Origin: Pirellula sp.
Lineage (GTDB): Bacteria; Planctomycetota; Planctomycetia; Pirellulales; PNKZ01
NCBI GenBank assembly: GCA_013822735.1
Contig: PNKZ01000008.1
Location: forward strand, 150,526-214,525
Length of the DNA stretch: 64,000 nt
Direction of reading: 5' to 3'
Shown here in pieces: positions 1 to 7,439 of the stretch; the stretch's first letter is position 1; each line of letters begins with the position of its first letter. Below the pieces are notes generated by a model, which did not search any database, was not told where the DNA came from, and was given only the letters and a program-made list of their open reading frames with translations. Position numbers and translations under genes: made by a program.

Positions 1-25
1 CGCACCAACTAACGCGACGACTCTG

Positions 26-403
26 ATGAAGCACATCCTACTTTGCGACGACGACGTGACGATCCTCCGCGCCGTGGAAATCAAACTCACGCGCGCCGGC
101 TACCGCGTCACCTGTTGCGGCGACGGGCAGGCCGCCTACGACTCGATTCAGCGCGAGTTGCCCGACATGATCATCTCCGATTGCCAAATGCCGCGACTCG
201 GAGGGCTCGAACTGGTTCGCAAGCTGCGATCGGAGGAAGCCACGTGCCTCGTGCCGTTTCTCATGCTTACCGGCAAGGGCTTTGAGCTGCCGCTCGAAGA
301 CCTGCGCCGCGACTATGCCGTGCTCGACGTGATGGCCAAGCCGTTCAGTCCGCGCGAAATCCTGCACATCGTCGAAACCACTCTCACCGCGAGCGTGACA
401 TGA
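26..403 (+). CDS. CheY-like response regulator receiver protein
   Basis: Stand-alone receiver domain of 125 residues with no output domain, so it probably signals through protein contact. The acidic cluster CDDD lies near residues 7-10, the phosphoacceptor Asp is in IISDCQMP near residue 52, and the conserved Lys is in MAKPFSP near residue 105. These are the Mg-binding, phosphorylation and switch residues of the CheY family. Its stop overlaps the start of the STAS gene as ATGA, so the two are translationally coupled. The GspE and GspF genes follow, which suggests control of the secretion or pilus motor. No histidine kinase gene is in the window. The family call is confident; the partner is inferred. 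Confidence 0.92.
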   Translation: MKHILLCDDDVTILRAVEIKLTRAGYRVTCCGDGQAAYDSIQRELPDMIISDCQMPRLGGLELVRKLRSEEATCLVPFLMLTGKGFELPLEDLRRDYAVLDVMAKPFSPREILHIVETTLTASVT

Positions 404-726
404 ACGTAACGACGGAAACCTTCGGCGACTGCATGGTAGTGCATGCTCCGCAAGACATGGGACGCGAGCAGGCCGATCGGCTGGAGAACTTCCTCCACAC
501 GGTCGAGCGCATTCAAATCGTCCTCGATATCGACGACGTCGAGCAGATCGACAGCGCCGGTCTTACGGCGTTAGTCAATGCCCAAGAAAACCTACGCGCT
601 CTCGGCGGCGACCTCAAGATTTCGACCGACAGCGCCGTGAATCGCAAGATCCTGGAGATTACCCGTCTCGACCAACAGTTGGAAGTGTTTGACAGCGTCA
701 TCGACGCCGTAAAGAGCTTCCGCTAA
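400..726 (+). CDS. STAS-domain protein, anti-sigma factor antagonist type
   Basis: 108 residues forming one STAS domain. The motif DSAGLTALVNA (near residues 49-59) holds the Ser that is phosphorylated in SpoIIAA and RsbV-like antagonists. Members of this family either release sigma factors from anti-sigma kinases or act as docking modules in other signalling complexes. It overlaps the receiver gene by four bases, which indicates a paired phospho-signalling module. Placement directly before the GspE/GspF genes suggests input to that machine. A role in sigma control cannot be excluded, since ECF genes lie a few kilobases downstream. Confidence 0.88.
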   Translation: MNVTTETFGDCMVVHAPQDMGREQADRLENFLHTVERIQIVLDIDDVEQIDSAGLTALVNAQENLRALGGDLKISTDSAVNRKILEITRLDQQLEVFDSVIDAVKSFR

Positions 727-763
727 CGCGCCCGCGGCCCACAAGTCCTGACGAGTCACCAGC

Positions 764-2545
764 ATGTCCAGCGCATCGTTTCCTTCGAACTCCGGCCCGA
801 TTAAGCTCGGCGACTTGCTCGTGCGGCAGGGCTACCTGACGGAAGACGGCCTACGCGCGGCCCTCGAGCAGCAGAAGAAAGACGGCCGAGGGAAGCTGCT
901 CGGCGAAATCCTGATCGACATCGCGGCCTGCAGCGAAGACCAAATCGCGGAATGCATCGCCTCGGAATTCGGCGTGCCGTTCGCCCGCCTAGAACTCCGG
1001 CTCTGCGATCAGAAGGTCGCCGAACTCCTGCCGCGCGAGTTCATTGAAAACAACCTCGTGATGCCGCTGTTCTCCATCCGCGGCGTGCTCACGCTGGCGA
1101 TGTCGGAACCGTCGAACCTGTTCCTCATCGAGGAAGTCGAGAAGCTCACGAAGCTCCGCGTGCAAACCGTGGTGGCGACGGCGAAAGACATTCGCCGGAT
1201 GATCACGTCGTTGCCGAACTCGAAGGTGTTCGTCATCGACGACATCATCGAAGATTCGAAGACCGGCGACGTCACGCTGATCGAAGAAGCGGTCGAAGAC
1301 ATCGGCGATATCGAGGAAGTGGCCGGCCAGTCGCCGGTGATTCGCCTCGTCAACTACGTGCTCTACAACGCCGTGAAGGAAGGGGCGAGCGATATCCATA
1401 TCGAGCCCGCCGAAAAGTGCGTGCGGGTCCGCTATCGCATCGACGGCCGGTTGTACAAGTCGCTCGAAGTCCCCACGACGCTTCTCAGCGCGCTGACCAG
1501 CCGTATCAAGATCATGGCCGGGCTCGACATTAGCGAACGCCGATTGCCGCAAGACGGCCGCATTCATGTGATGCTCGACGGGCGCAAGATCGACTTGCGT
1601 TGCAGCACGTTCCCCATGGCACGCGGCGAAAAGACGGTCATTCGCGTGCTCGATACGCGAAGCGTGTCGCTGGTGCTCGAAGACCTCGGCTTCTCGGAAG
1701 ACATCTTGGCCGGCCTGTCGCAGATGATCAAAGCCCCCAACGGCATCGGCTTGGTCACCGGCCCGACCGGTAGCGGTAAATCGACGACGCTCTACGCGAT
1801 GCTCAACAGCATTAGCTCGATGGAGAACAACGTCTGCACCGTCGAAGACCCGATCGAATACAACCTGCCGCTGATCAATCAGTTCCAGATCCAAGAACGG
1901 GTCGGCCTCACGTTCTCCAAAGCCCTGCGCACGCTCCTGCGACAAGACCCCGACGTCATCATGGTCGGCGAAGTGCGCGACGAAGAAACGGCTCGCACCG
2001 CCATTCAAGCGGCGCTCACGGGCCACTCGGTGCTCACCACCTTGCACACGAACGACGCCTGCTCGGCCATCACGCGCATGATCAACATGGGCGTGGAACC
2101 GTACCTAATCGGCGCGGCGCTCAATATGGTGCTGGCCCAGCGCCTGGTACGCCGCATCTGCCCGAAGTGCAAAGCCGCCTACGAACCGCCGCGCACGGTG
2201 CGCAAAGCGATCGAGAAGATGGGCTTTGCAATCGACGAGTTCCATCGCGGCGTCGGCTGCAAGAATTGCCGCAACACCGGGTACAGCGGCCGTATCGGCG
2301 TCCACGAACTCTTGATTCTCGACGACGACATTCGCGACATCGTCGTCAACAACCCGACCGTCGCCTCGGTGCAGGCCGCCGCGCTCGCTAAGGGGATGAT
2401 CACCCTCCGCCAAGACGGCTTCCGCAAAGTGCGCGAGGGGATTACCACGATTGAAGAGATTCTCCACATCACCGGCGACATCCGTGATACCGGCGAAACG
2501 CACGCTCCGGCGACTACTCCGCCAGCTCCGCAAACCACGGCTTAA
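764..2545 (+). CDS. gspE: GspE/PilB-type secretion or pilus assembly ATPase
   Basis: Cytoplasmic hexameric ATPase that powers type II secretion or type IV pilus assembly. At 593 residues it has the family's usual size. An MshEN/T2SSE-N domain covers about residues 10-155. The Walker A motif GPTGSGKST is near residue 333, followed by Asp-box, Walker B and His-box regions (LLRQDPDVIMVGEVRDEET, LTTLHTND). A tetracysteine zinc site is formed by CPKC near 466 and CKNC near 499. The C-terminal tail is Thr/Pro-rich. It is followed 22 bases later by the gspF homologue. GspE and PilB cannot be separated by sequence alone here; no pilin or secretin gene is in the window. Confidence 0.95.
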   Translation: MSSASFPSNSGPIKLGDLLVRQGYLTEDGLRAALEQQKKDGRGKLLGEILIDIAACSEDQIAECIASEFGVPFARLELRLCDQKVAELLPREFIENNLVMPLFSIRGVLTLAMSEPSNLFLIEEVEKLTKLRVQTVVATAKDIRRMITSLPNSKVFVIDDIIEDSKTGDVTLIEEAVEDIGDIEEVAGQSPVIRLVNYVLYNAVKEGASDIHIEPAEKCVRVRYRIDGRLYKSLEVPTTLLSALTSRIKIMAGLDISERRLPQDGRIHVMLDGRKIDLRCSTFPMARGEKTVIRVLDTRSVSLVLEDLGFSEDILAGLSQMIKAPNGIGLVTGPTGSGKSTTLYAMLNSISSMENNVCTVEDPIEYNLPLINQFQIQERVGLTFSKALRTLLRQDPDVIMVGEVRDEETARTAIQAALTGHSVLTTLHTNDACSAITRMINMGVEPYLIGAALNMVLAQRLVRRICPKCKAAYEPPRTVRKAIEKMGFAIDEFHRGVGCKNCRNTGYSGRIGVHELLILDDDIRDIVVNNPTVASVQAAALAKGMITLRQDGFRKVREGITTIEEILHITGDIRDTGETHAPATTPPAPQTTA

Positions 2546-2567
2546 TCGCCGGTCTTAGAGTTCACCC

Positions 2568-3758
2568 ATGTCGGCCGTCTTCCAATATCGGGCTCGCGAC
2601 GCGCTCGGCAAAGAACTTGCCGGCGTGCTGGAAGCGCCGTCGCAGGAAGACGCCGTGCAGCAGCTCCGCCGCGACGGCTTCCAGGTCATCGAAATTGACG
2701 AAGACACGGGCGTCAGCTTTCTCGCGCCGGGAATCAAGCGCACCGACATCATCTACCTGACGAACCAGTTGGCCATCATGGTCGACACCGGTATCACGCT
2801 CTCGGCGGCCCTGCAAGGCATTCTGGAGCAAGAAGCCAACTTGAAGTTGCGCCGCATCCTCACCGAGATGCGCACCGCCGTGGAATCGGGCGGCGACTTC
2901 TCCGCGGCCCTGTCGCAGCATCCTAAATATTTCGACAAAACCTACATCTCGATGATCAAAGTGGGCGAGGCGACCGGCACGCTCAGCGAGATGCTGGAGC
3001 GGGTCGCTTTATACCTCCGCAAAGAGATGGAAATGCGGAGCAAGGTGAAAGCCGCGCTCGCTTATCCGGCCGTCATGGCGACCGTGGCGATCGGCGTCAC
3101 GATCTTCCTACTCACGTTCATTCTACCGAAGTTCACGCCGCTCTTTGCAAAGAAGGGGATCAAGCTCCCAGCGCCGACGCGCTGGAGCATGGCGATCAGC
3201 GAGCAACTGCTGACGCACGGGCATTGGTGGCTCCTGGGCCTCGCCGCCGCCATCGCCGCTTTCATCTATGCGAAGCGCACCCCGCAGGGTCGGCAAGCCA
3301 TCGACGGCTTCATCATCAACGCGCCGATCGTCGGCAACGTAGCCCGCAAGGTCGTGATCAGCCGCTCGCTGCGGACGCTCGGCACCATGCTCAACTCCGG
3401 CCTTCAAGTGCTGGAAGCCATTAAGCTCACGGCGGAAGTTTCCAACAACTACCTGTACGAGAAGCTCTGGCTCCACGTGCATGAGCAGGTCATGCAAGGC
3501 AACGAGATCTGCGAATCGCTGCGCGGCAACGATCTCTTTCCGCCGACGATCATTCAAATGATCTCGGCCGGCGAACAAACGGCGCGGCTCGGCGGCGTGC
3601 TCGAGAAGGTGAGCAACTACTACGACCAAGAAGTCGAGTCGTCGATCAAAACGGCGACCGGCATGATCGAGCCGATCTTGATTTGCTTGATGGGCGTGAT
3701 CGTCGGCACGATCGGACTGGCGCTCTTGCTACCGGTGTTCTCGCTCAGCAAGCAGTAG
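2568..3758 (+). CDS. gspF: GspF/PilC-type inner membrane platform protein
   Basis: Inner-membrane platform that couples the GspE ATPase to pseudopilin or pilin assembly. 396 residues, typical for the family. Two repeated T2SSF cytoplasmic domains (about 60-185 and 265-385) are separated and followed by hydrophobic segments near 170-190, 218-234 and 368-392. The first contains DTGITLSAAL and VGEATGTLSEML; the second contains NSGLQVLEAI and AGEQTARLGGVLEKV, the characteristic duplicated motifs. It is last in the four-gene operon and a strong hairpin follows at 3806-3830. The family call is secure; type II versus type IV function is open. Confidence 0.95.
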   Translation: MSAVFQYRARDALGKELAGVLEAPSQEDAVQQLRRDGFQVIEIDEDTGVSFLAPGIKRTDIIYLTNQLAIMVDTGITLSAALQGILEQEANLKLRRILTEMRTAVESGGDFSAALSQHPKYFDKTYISMIKVGEATGTLSEMLERVALYLRKEMEMRSKVKAALAYPAVMATVAIGVTIFLLTFILPKFTPLFAKKGIKLPAPTRWSMAISEQLLTHGHWWLLGLAAAIAAFIYAKRTPQGRQAIDGFIINAPIVGNVARKVVISRSLRTLGTMLNSGLQVLEAIKLTAEVSNNYLYEKLWLHVHEQVMQGNEICESLRGNDLFPPTIIQMISAGEQTARLGGVLEKVSNYYDQEVESSIKTATGMIEPILICLMGVIVGTIGLALLLPVFSLSKQ

Positions 3759-3805
3759 AACTCGCGCAACGGAGTCCGGCGTTTCGCATAGCCGCAGCCA
3801 CCACG

Positions 3806-3830
3806 CGGCGCAGCAATATGCGCTGCGCCG
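3806..3830. terminator. Perfect 9-bp hairpin between converging genes
   Basis: CGGCGCAGC and GCTGCGCCG form a perfect stem around a seven-base loop. It lies between gspF (plus) and rpsU (minus), where a bidirectional terminator is expected. There is no T-run on either side, so termination by this hairpin alone is uncertain. Confidence 0.5.
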
Positions 3831-3890
3831 GCGATGCCGGTCGTGGCCGACCGGGCTAAGCATTAGATTCACGCGCCAGAGTCGGCGACT

Positions 3891-4079
3891 TTAGGCTAGG
3901 AACGAGCGACGAGCGCGGCGTTCCGAACGGAGGCGGGCGCGACGGCGGGTCTCGCTCGGCTTCTCATAATATTCTTTGCGACGCATCTCTTTCTTGATGC
4001 CGCTACGCTCCACGAGCTTGCGAAAACGACGAACTGCTTCCTGAATCGATTCTTTGTCTCGAACGGTCAGCTTTACCAC
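3891..4079 (-). CDS. rpsU: 30S ribosomal protein S21
   Basis: Small basic protein of the small ribosomal subunit, 62 residues, with the S21 signature [19 protein letters not shown] and a C-terminal Arg-rich tail ([16 protein letters not shown]). The start is set at a GTG at 4079 because a near-perfect Shine-Dalgarno AAGGAGG ends four bases before it and the protein then begins [10 protein letters not shown] as in other S21 proteins. A longer frame with an upstream ATG exists but would bury that ribosome binding site. Monocistronic and convergent with the secretion operon. Confidence 0.95.
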   Translation of the reverse strand: MVKLTVRDKESIQEAVRRFRKLVERSGIKKEMRRKEYYEKPSETRRRARLRSERRARRSFLA

Positions 4080-4241
4080 AAATCCTCCTTTGCCGCGGAT
4101 CGTATCCCATCGCCACAAACGGTTCGGGCAACGTTGAAACTTGGCCGGTGCAACACCTTATAAAGACGCGAGTTACCTCAAAAGCGAACGAACAGCTTAA
4201 CGCATCGGCAAAACCATGTCCACCTCTTCGGGCAAAGCGAG

Positions 4242-4345
4242 AGTAGTCCGCCGCTCCGCGGCGGAAATGAGCGTTCGGCAAGTATGTATTTGCCATCGTT
4301 TAGGGCGTCGCGGCGTCGTTTTCCGCCGCGGAGCGGCGGACTACT
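4242..4345. repeat. 26-bp perfect inverted repeat element
   Basis: The arms at 4242-4267 and 4320-4345 are perfect reverse complements over 26 bases, separated by 52 bases. Each arm also folds on itself through CCGCCGCTCCGCGGCGG. A related copy of the arm is at 39595-39616. This looks like a small non-coding mobile or REP-like element. Together with its flanks it fills the gap of about 425 bases between rpsU and the next gene, in which I see no other coding sequence. Confidence 0.8.
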
Positions 4346-4504
4346 ATGCCGGCAGCCGGACTTTTTACGGGTTTGCCCCAGCTTAACCCTGTTTCGCCCC
4401 GTCCTGAGAAACGCTCGATTGGCCGGGCAGGGGCGTCCGATGGTGAAGTTAGTCGGGCCGCCGCAGCCCAACGCTTCGCATGCCCTCGCCCCAGGACTTG
4501 CCCC

Positions 4505-4738
4505 GTGTCGACCGAATTCAATAAGTCGGATCTTTTGGCCGATCTCGAGTCGCGACAGGACGAAGTGCTACGACTCTTGGGGGAACTGGAAGAGCGCACC
4601 GCACAAGCGCTGGCCCAACTCGGCGCTGCCGCGAGCAAAGCTTCGGCACCTGCCGACGCGGCGTCACCTGCTCCGGCCGAAGCTTCGCCGATTGCTCCGG
4701 CTGCGGCGCCGCGCCCCGCACGCAAACGGGCCGCGTAA
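4505..4738 (+). CDS. Small Ala/Pro-rich hypothetical protein
   Basis: 77 residues from a GTG start. The N-terminal 40 residues are charged and likely helical (LLADLESRQDEVLRLLGELE), followed by an Ala/Pro-rich tail ending in basic residues. A weak purine stretch CAGGA lies about ten bases before the GTG. No family was recognised. The helical N-terminus followed by an AP linker is a pattern of real small proteins, but the GC-rich composition could also give such a frame by chance. Moderate to low confidence that it is a gene. Confidence 0.5.
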   Translation: MSTEFNKSDLLADLESRQDEVLRLLGELEERTAQALAQLGAAASKASAPADAASPAPAEASPIAPAAAPRPARKRAA

Positions 4739-4753
4739 TTATTGACGCGTCGG

Positions 4754-4784
4754 GCGGAACGCCACAGAGGGCGTTCCCTACAGA
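4754..4784. repeat. 31-bp dispersed repeat, intergenic copy
   Basis: The sequence containing GGAACGCCACAGAGGGCGTT is identical over 31 bases to a stretch at 21430-21460 that lies inside the ABC permease gene. GGAACGC and GCGTTCC form a hairpin stem. This intergenic copy sits next to the terminator of the small lipoprotein gene. Confidence 0.85.
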
Positions 4785-4799
4785 GACAGAACGCGAGCG

Positions 4800-4843
4800 C
4801 AAAAACAAGCGGGCGGGCGATTCACGAGGAATCACCCGCCCGC
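4800..4843 (-). terminator. Rho-independent terminator of the small lipoprotein gene
   Basis: On the minus strand a 14-bp stem (arms at 4829-4842 and 4808-4821, one mismatch) is followed by TTGTTTTTG. It lies about 100 bases past the stop of the minus-strand lipoprotein gene at 4944-5063 and supports that gene being real. Confidence 0.8.
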
Positions 4844-4943
4844 CGTTATTTCGCATTCTTAGCAATAGCATCGTCGGCCACACTGATCCGGCGAACCCGA
4901 AAGCTCGCAACAAATCAACGCGTCACGACGACGCTAAGCCGAA

Positions 4944-5063
4944 CTACTTGGTGGCCGTGGCCGTCGGGGCCGAGCCGGAACCGCTGCCGGTGCCAGGCTT
5001 CTTGTCTTCGCAACCAACAACACCGACGCAGATCAACAGGGCCAGCAAAGCAAGCTTCTTCAT
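4944..5063 (-). CDS. Very small lipoprotein
   Basis: 39 residues beginning MKKLALLALLICVGVVGCED, which is a complete type II signal peptide with lipobox VVGC, followed by a short Gly/Ser/Ala/Thr-rich tail ending ATATK. The sequence GAAAGG precedes the ATG at 5063 by nine bases; another in-frame ATG six bases upstream is too close to it. A terminator follows at 4800-4843. After processing the mature lipoprotein would have only about 22 residues. Such entericidin-like or cell-wall lipopeptides are known in other bacteria, but I do not recognise a family here. Confidence 0.75.
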   Translation of the reverse strand: MKKLALLALLICVGVVGCEDKKPGTGSGSGSAPTATATK

Positions 5064-5069
5064 ATTCAT

Positions 5070-5454
5070 ATACCTTTCAACTGATCAACCACACCGGCCG
5101 ACGTAGCGTCACAGGTCCATCCTGCAACGGTCGGCCGTATAAGTAGTCCCCGACGACCGGGGATTTATTCCACGCCTTCCGCAAAAAACTCCGCAATTTC
5201 AAACGGTGTCCGAAGTTTGCGGCTGCCGGACCCAAGTTTTCTCGGGCCGCGACGAATAACTCTTCGTGCAAATAACCCGGCGTCGCTTCATGCGGTAAGC
5301 CAGGCTATTTAGCTCGCTAGTCTAAGCATGCCGGCTAACCATGACTAGGGTCCGATTCGTTTTATTTCCCCCTGGCACGGGGGTTGTAACGGCTGGCAAA
5401 GAGATTCGGTCTGTTCTGACATATTTCTAGGCGTTTCATCGTAATTCGGGAATA
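5070..5454. other. Gene-free upstream region between divergent genes
   Basis: About 385 bases between the minus-strand lipoprotein gene and the plus-strand ECF sigma gene. It must hold both promoters. It is less GC-rich towards 5400-5450. I see no further reading frame worth calling; the one notable element is the sigma-54-like site at 5373-5388. Confidence 0.6.
5373..5388 (+). promoter_or_regulatory. Possible sigma-54 promoter of ECF sigma gene
   Basis: TGGCACGGGGGTTGTA matches the -24/-12 consensus TGGCACG-N4-TTGCA in spacing and in every position except one: the usually conserved GC at -12 is GT. It lies about 67 bases before the start codon of the ECF sigma gene. One deviation at a key base keeps confidence low. 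Confidence 0.3.
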
Positions 5455-6048
5455 ATGGGGCCGCGTCGGGGCTCTATCTCATTGGGGAACGTTGCATTGG
5501 ACCGCTCGAACGCGGACATCACGCGTCTGGTCGCGGAGCATCACGACTCCGTCTACCGCGTCGCCTACCGGCTATGCGGCGGCGTGGCGGATGCCGAAGA
5601 CCTGACGCAGCAAACGTTTCTCGCGGCTCATCGGGGCCTCGCACAACTGCGCGAGCCCGACGCCGCCCGCGGCTGGTTGCTGTCGATCTTACGGCATTGC
5701 TTTTGGAAGCATTGTCGCAAGAAGCGGCCTCTGGCTGCGGAAAGCCTGGAGCTCGATCTGAACGAAGTCCCCGCGCTGCCGCCGATCGAGCCGATCGTCG
5801 ACGGCGAGCAACTGCAAAGGGCACTCGACCAACTACCGGCCGAGGCTCGCGAGGTGCTGACGATGTTCTACTTCGAGAGCTTGGCGTATCGAGACATTGC
5901 GACGAGTTTGGAGATTCCGATCGGCACGGTGATGAGCCGGCTGGCCCGCGCGAAGCGACGCTTACGCGAGCTGCTGGGTCCGCAACTGGAAGAGAACGCC
6001 GTTTCGGAAACTCCCAAGAAGGCTGTGCGAACCACGGCAACGTTTTAG
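5455..6048 (+). CDS. ECF-family RNA polymerase sigma factor
   Basis: 197 residues with sigma region 2 (about 25-95, including VYRVAYRLCGGVADAEDLTQ) and region 4 (about 120-180, with ALDQLPAEAREVLTMFYFE and the helix-turn-helix YRDIATSLEIPIGTVMSRL). Directs RNA polymerase to a dedicated regulon. Followed after a 130-base gap by a gene for a membrane protein with one predicted membrane segment, the usual layout of sigma and anti-sigma pairs. The first 20 residues are not conserved in type, so a start a little further in is possible. Confidence 0.9.
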   Translation: MGPRRGSISLGNVALDRSNADITRLVAEHHDSVYRVAYRLCGGVADAEDLTQQTFLAAHRGLAQLREPDAARGWLLSILRHCFWKHCRKKRPLAAESLELDLNEVPALPPIEPIVDGEQLQRALDQLPAEAREVLTMFYFESLAYRDIATSLEIPIGTVMSRLARAKRRLRELLGPQLEENAVSETPKKAVRTTATF

Positions 6049-6067
6049 ACGTTGGTGTTTGAAGCTT

Positions 6068-6097
6068 AGTGATCGTAGTCTGAGTGATCGTAGTCTG
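6068..6097 (+). repeat. Two tandem 15-bp copies
   Basis: AGTGATCGTAGTCTG occurs twice head to tail in the gap between the sigma gene and the anti-sigma candidate. Direct repeats of this length can be regulator sites or simple slippage products. Confidence 0.7.
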
Positions 6098-6179
6098 GAT
6101 GATGTGACCGCGGCAGTTTTGGCGGGCTGCCTTAACCAGCGACCTTTCGATTGCAGAAGTTCGCCTGAAGTGAGTAACG

Positions 6180-7094
6180 TTGAGCGTGATGGAACCCCGC
6201 AACCCGCCGACCGACGCGAAGCTCTTTTTTGCCGCCGATCTTTGCCGCCCCGATCCCACAACTTTGGCCGACGACTTGGCCGGCTTGGGATCGTCCGGCT
6301 TGCTCGGATCGGCCGGCCCTGAAGCGCTGCGCGGCAATGCCGCCGCGCGCGAATACCTCGAACGTTCACAGGCCTTCGACGGGGCGGTCGCCAAGGCGTT
6401 TGCCGATGTGCCCGTTCCGGTCGGTTCGTTGGAGCGCGTGCTCGCGGCCGTTGCCAAGCAAGAAGCGGAACTTCGGGAACACGAAAGCGTCACCACGCCG
6501 GCCGCCGCAACGTTGGTTCCGGCCTCGCGCACGCCCGATGCCTCGCCGCGGGGCGAACCGTTTAGCCGCCGCCGCTGGCTTGCCGCTTGCGGCTCGGCCG
6601 CGGCGACGACGGCCGCCGGCTTCGGGGTCTTCTTCTGGTGGCAAAGCCGGCAGCGCGCGGAACTGACGCACGACGAACTGCTGCAGCAAGCGCTCGCCTT
6701 TTACGGATCGCCCGAGGCCCTAAAATCGCCGGCGGTTCCGGTCAACCAAACACCTCCGCCCGCCGAATACCCGCTGAGTCGGGCCATCGTGGCAATGCGC
6801 GACGTCCCGCGTTGGCGCATGCTTGAAGGTCAATTCTTGGGTCGCTCGGGTGTGGCCTACGAACTCGCGGCGCCGCAAGAGAAGCGCGCGGTCATGTACG
6901 TCGTCGCCGCCGACGGTTCGCACCGTTCGCCGATCATCACGTCGCTTCCGGCGGAGCCGGTGCACACGCCGGATACCACGGGCGGGGTCGCGATCGGCGC
7001 TTGGCGCGAGGAGTCTCGGATCGTGGTGTTCCTCGTCGAAGGGGACGCCGGACGCTATCGCGGCTTCCTCACGGCCCAACGTGATATTGCCTAA
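6180..7094 (+). CDS. Putative membrane-anchored anti-sigma factor
   Basis: 304 residues with one membrane segment near 133-155 (LAACGSAAATTAAGFGVFFWW) after an Arg-rich stop-transfer-like stretch FSRRRW. The N-terminal 130 residues would be cytoplasmic and the C-terminal 145 residues outside. No named domain was recognised. The call rests on position right after an ECF sigma gene and on the single-pass topology that ECF anti-sigma factors share. The start may be the TTG at 6180 or the ATG at 6189. The C-terminal half (RAIVAMRDVPRWRMLEGQFL onward) could sense envelope signals. Confidence 0.6.
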   Translation: MSVMEPRNPPTDAKLFFAADLCRPDPTTLADDLAGLGSSGLLGSAGPEALRGNAAAREYLERSQAFDGAVAKAFADVPVPVGSLERVLAAVAKQEAELREHESVTTPAAATLVPASRTPDASPRGEPFSRRRWLAACGSAAATTAAGFGVFFWWQSRQRAELTHDELLQQALAFYGSPEALKSPAVPVNQTPPPAEYPLSRAIVAMRDVPRWRMLEGQFLGRSGVAYELAAPQEKRAVMYVVAADGSHRSPIITSLPAEPVHTPDTTGGVAIGAWREESRIVVFLVEGDAGRYRGFLTAQRDIA

Positions 7095-7120
7095 TCGCGC
7101 AAGTCATTCAACCCGATTCT

Positions 7121-7200
7121 CGGGTGGCTGGGGCAGAACGAAGTGATGCCCTAGTAGCCTAGTTTCACGACTGGGGCTTCGGCCGCGGCTCCAGCCACCG
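7121..7200. repeat. Imperfect inverted repeat, GGGTGGCTGGGGCAGA family
   Basis: The left arm begins CGGGTGGCTGGGGCAGAACG and the right arm reads back as CGGTGGCTGGAGCC. The left arm recurs almost unchanged at 45387-45420, again between genes. Interpreted as a dispersed non-coding repeat. Confidence 0.7.
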
Positions 7201-7394
7201 GCACCCGTAATCGTGCGCCCGTCTCGCGGCGGCCGGCTGCCGGCTGCTATCTGTGCCGGTCCGGCATCCTTGTTGTAAACGGGAAACTCACTCATCCCCA
7301 CGCGGTCGGCCGGCCGAATGTTCTTCGATAGAAGCGCGTCTCATGGCGATCGTTCGCGAGCGCTCCGGAGCGGTCTTCGTCCATCGATCAATTC

Positions 7395-7417
7395 ACGCCG
7401 CGGGTCGCGGCGTTTTT
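7395..7417 (+). terminator. Terminator-like hairpin 22 bases before a start codon
   Basis: ACGCCGCG-GGT-CGCGGCGT is an 8-bp perfect stem with a three-base loop followed by TTTTT. It ends 22 bases upstream of the ATG at 7440, with only the ribosome binding site in between. This position suggests a conditional terminator for the secreted protein gene rather than the end of the upstream operon. Confidence 0.65.
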
Positions 7418-7439
7418 GCAAGTCGTCCACGGGGGAGTT

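Larger units (their letters stand above)
7095..7439. other. Leader region of secreted protein gene
   Basis: 345 bases with no convincing gene. It contains an imperfect inverted repeat at 7121-7200 and a terminator-like hairpin at 7395-7417 just before the start of the next gene. Confidence 0.6.

Noticed and set aside
989..2047. 352-codon minus-strand frame opposite the GspE-like ATPase
   Set aside because: Runs antisense through a gene with clear Walker motifs; an artefact of GC-rich codon use with no start signal or motif.
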